Below are positions 5,310 through 5,679 of a stretch of 5,679 nucleotides of DNA, piece after piece. Each line of letters begins with the position of its first letter. Position 1 is the first letter of the stretch. The stretch is from Gemmatimonadales bacterium (GTDB taxonomy: Bacteria > Gemmatimonadota > Gemmatimonadetes > Gemmatimonadales > GWC2-71-9): the NCBI GenBank assembly GCA_025929805.1, contig JAICPP010000198.1, forward strand, positions 1 through 5,679, read 5' to 3'. The notes under the pieces are model-generated. The model did no database searches. It saw nothing but the letters and a program-made list of their open reading frames with translations, and was not told the origin of the DNA. The position numbers and the translations under genes are program-made.

Positions 5310-5374
5310 GGCTTCGCCTTAGTGCAGAAGCTCGCTCAGCAACACGGCGCAGGTCGCAACATATGGAGGTCTCT

Positions 5375-5679
5375 ATGCGTTTCCGTTCACTGCTGCCCAC
5401 GCTGGCTCTCAGCGCGCTCGCGCTTGCCGGGTGCAGCGACCAGACCATGACCGAGCCGAGTGCGGCGTCTCCCGCGCCCGAGCTGGCGATCGCCAGCAAC
5501 AGCTGGATCACCCGGGCCAACATGCCCCGCAACCGGACCTACCTCGCGCTTGCTACCGTCAAGAACGCGGCAGGGCAGTCCGTTGTCTACGCCATCGGCG
5601 GAACCACTCCCGACGGCGGGATCAGCAACAACGTCATAGCCTACAATGTCGCGACGAATACCTGGACCTTCCGGCAGCC
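5375..5679 (+). CDS. Kelch-repeat lipoprotein, N-terminal part (runs off the right edge)
   Basis: The gene is cut by the window end after about 101 codons. The N terminus MRFRSLLPTLALSALALAGC is a lipoprotein signal with lipobox LAGC; Cys20 would be lipidated, followed by SDQ. A Pro/Ala/Ser-rich linker (about 22-40) leads to NSWITRANMPRNRTYLALAT, typical of the strand before a Kelch blade. It is followed by VVYAIGGTTPDGGISNNVIA and then YNVATNTWTF (roughly residues 65-99), which contains the Kelch double-glycine and the Y..x6..W spacing. It is therefore probably an envelope-anchored beta-propeller, exported, with binding or possibly enzymatic function that cannot be judged from this part. The start is fixed by GGAGGT at 5365-5370, just upstream of the ATG. 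Confidence 0.85.
   Translation, partial: MRFRSLLPTLALSALALAGCSDQTMTEPSAASPAPELAIASNSWITRANMPRNRTYLALATVKNAAGQSVVYAIGGTTPDGGISNNVIAYNVATNTWTFRQ

Noticed and set aside
5248..5532. Minus-strand open frame with a hydrophobic N-terminal part
   Set aside because: It overlaps the start of the Kelch lipoprotein gene in antisense, is Ser/Arg-rich, and lacks a convincing start signal. The plus-strand frame is strongly supported.

Overview
The window is high-GC bacterial DNA. Its gene content points to an environmental bacterium, most plausibly of the Gemmatimonadota or a similar phylum. The hints are short N-terminal lipoprotein signals, an extracytoplasmic RCC1-repeat protein with the HTCGVTT..YCWG repeat signature, a Kelch-type lipoprotein and a DUF4142 lipoprotein. 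This taxonomic guess rests on protein style only, not on a marker gene.

Layout. Bases 1-96 are an unresolved left edge. Bases 97-1819 hold a compact rightward arsenic operon, arsR-arsM-arsN2. A near-consensus promoter (TTGACA-N18-TATAAT) carries an ATCAA-N6-TTGAT palindrome in its spacer. The first ATG lies where transcription should begin, so arsR may be read from a leaderless mRNA. A second ATCAA-N6-TTGAT palindrome sits just in front of the arsM Shine-Dalgarno. ArsR would sense As(III) and release the promoter, ArsM would methylate arsenite with SAM, and ArsN2 is a GNAT acetyltransferase typical of ars operons. No arsenite pump or arsenate reductase is visible here.

Bases 1926-2567 encode a DUF4142 lipoprotein, followed by a strong hairpin terminator that may also serve the convergent gene. 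On the minus strand, 4902 to 2703, lie two exported beta-propeller genes: an RCC1-repeat lipoprotein and, 91 nt downstream, an SMP-30/gluconolactonase-like protein. The gap between them contains interleaved inverted repeats that could form a pseudoknot or alternative RNA folds over the second gene's ribosome-binding site and start codon.

Bases 5063-5149 are a tRNA-Ser(UGA). After an intergenic stretch with a long imperfect hairpin, a Kelch-repeat lipoprotein starts at 5375 and runs off the right edge.

The most noteworthy items are the paired ArsR-type operators with a probable leaderless arsR transcript, and the interleaved repeats in the leader of the SMP-30-like gene.
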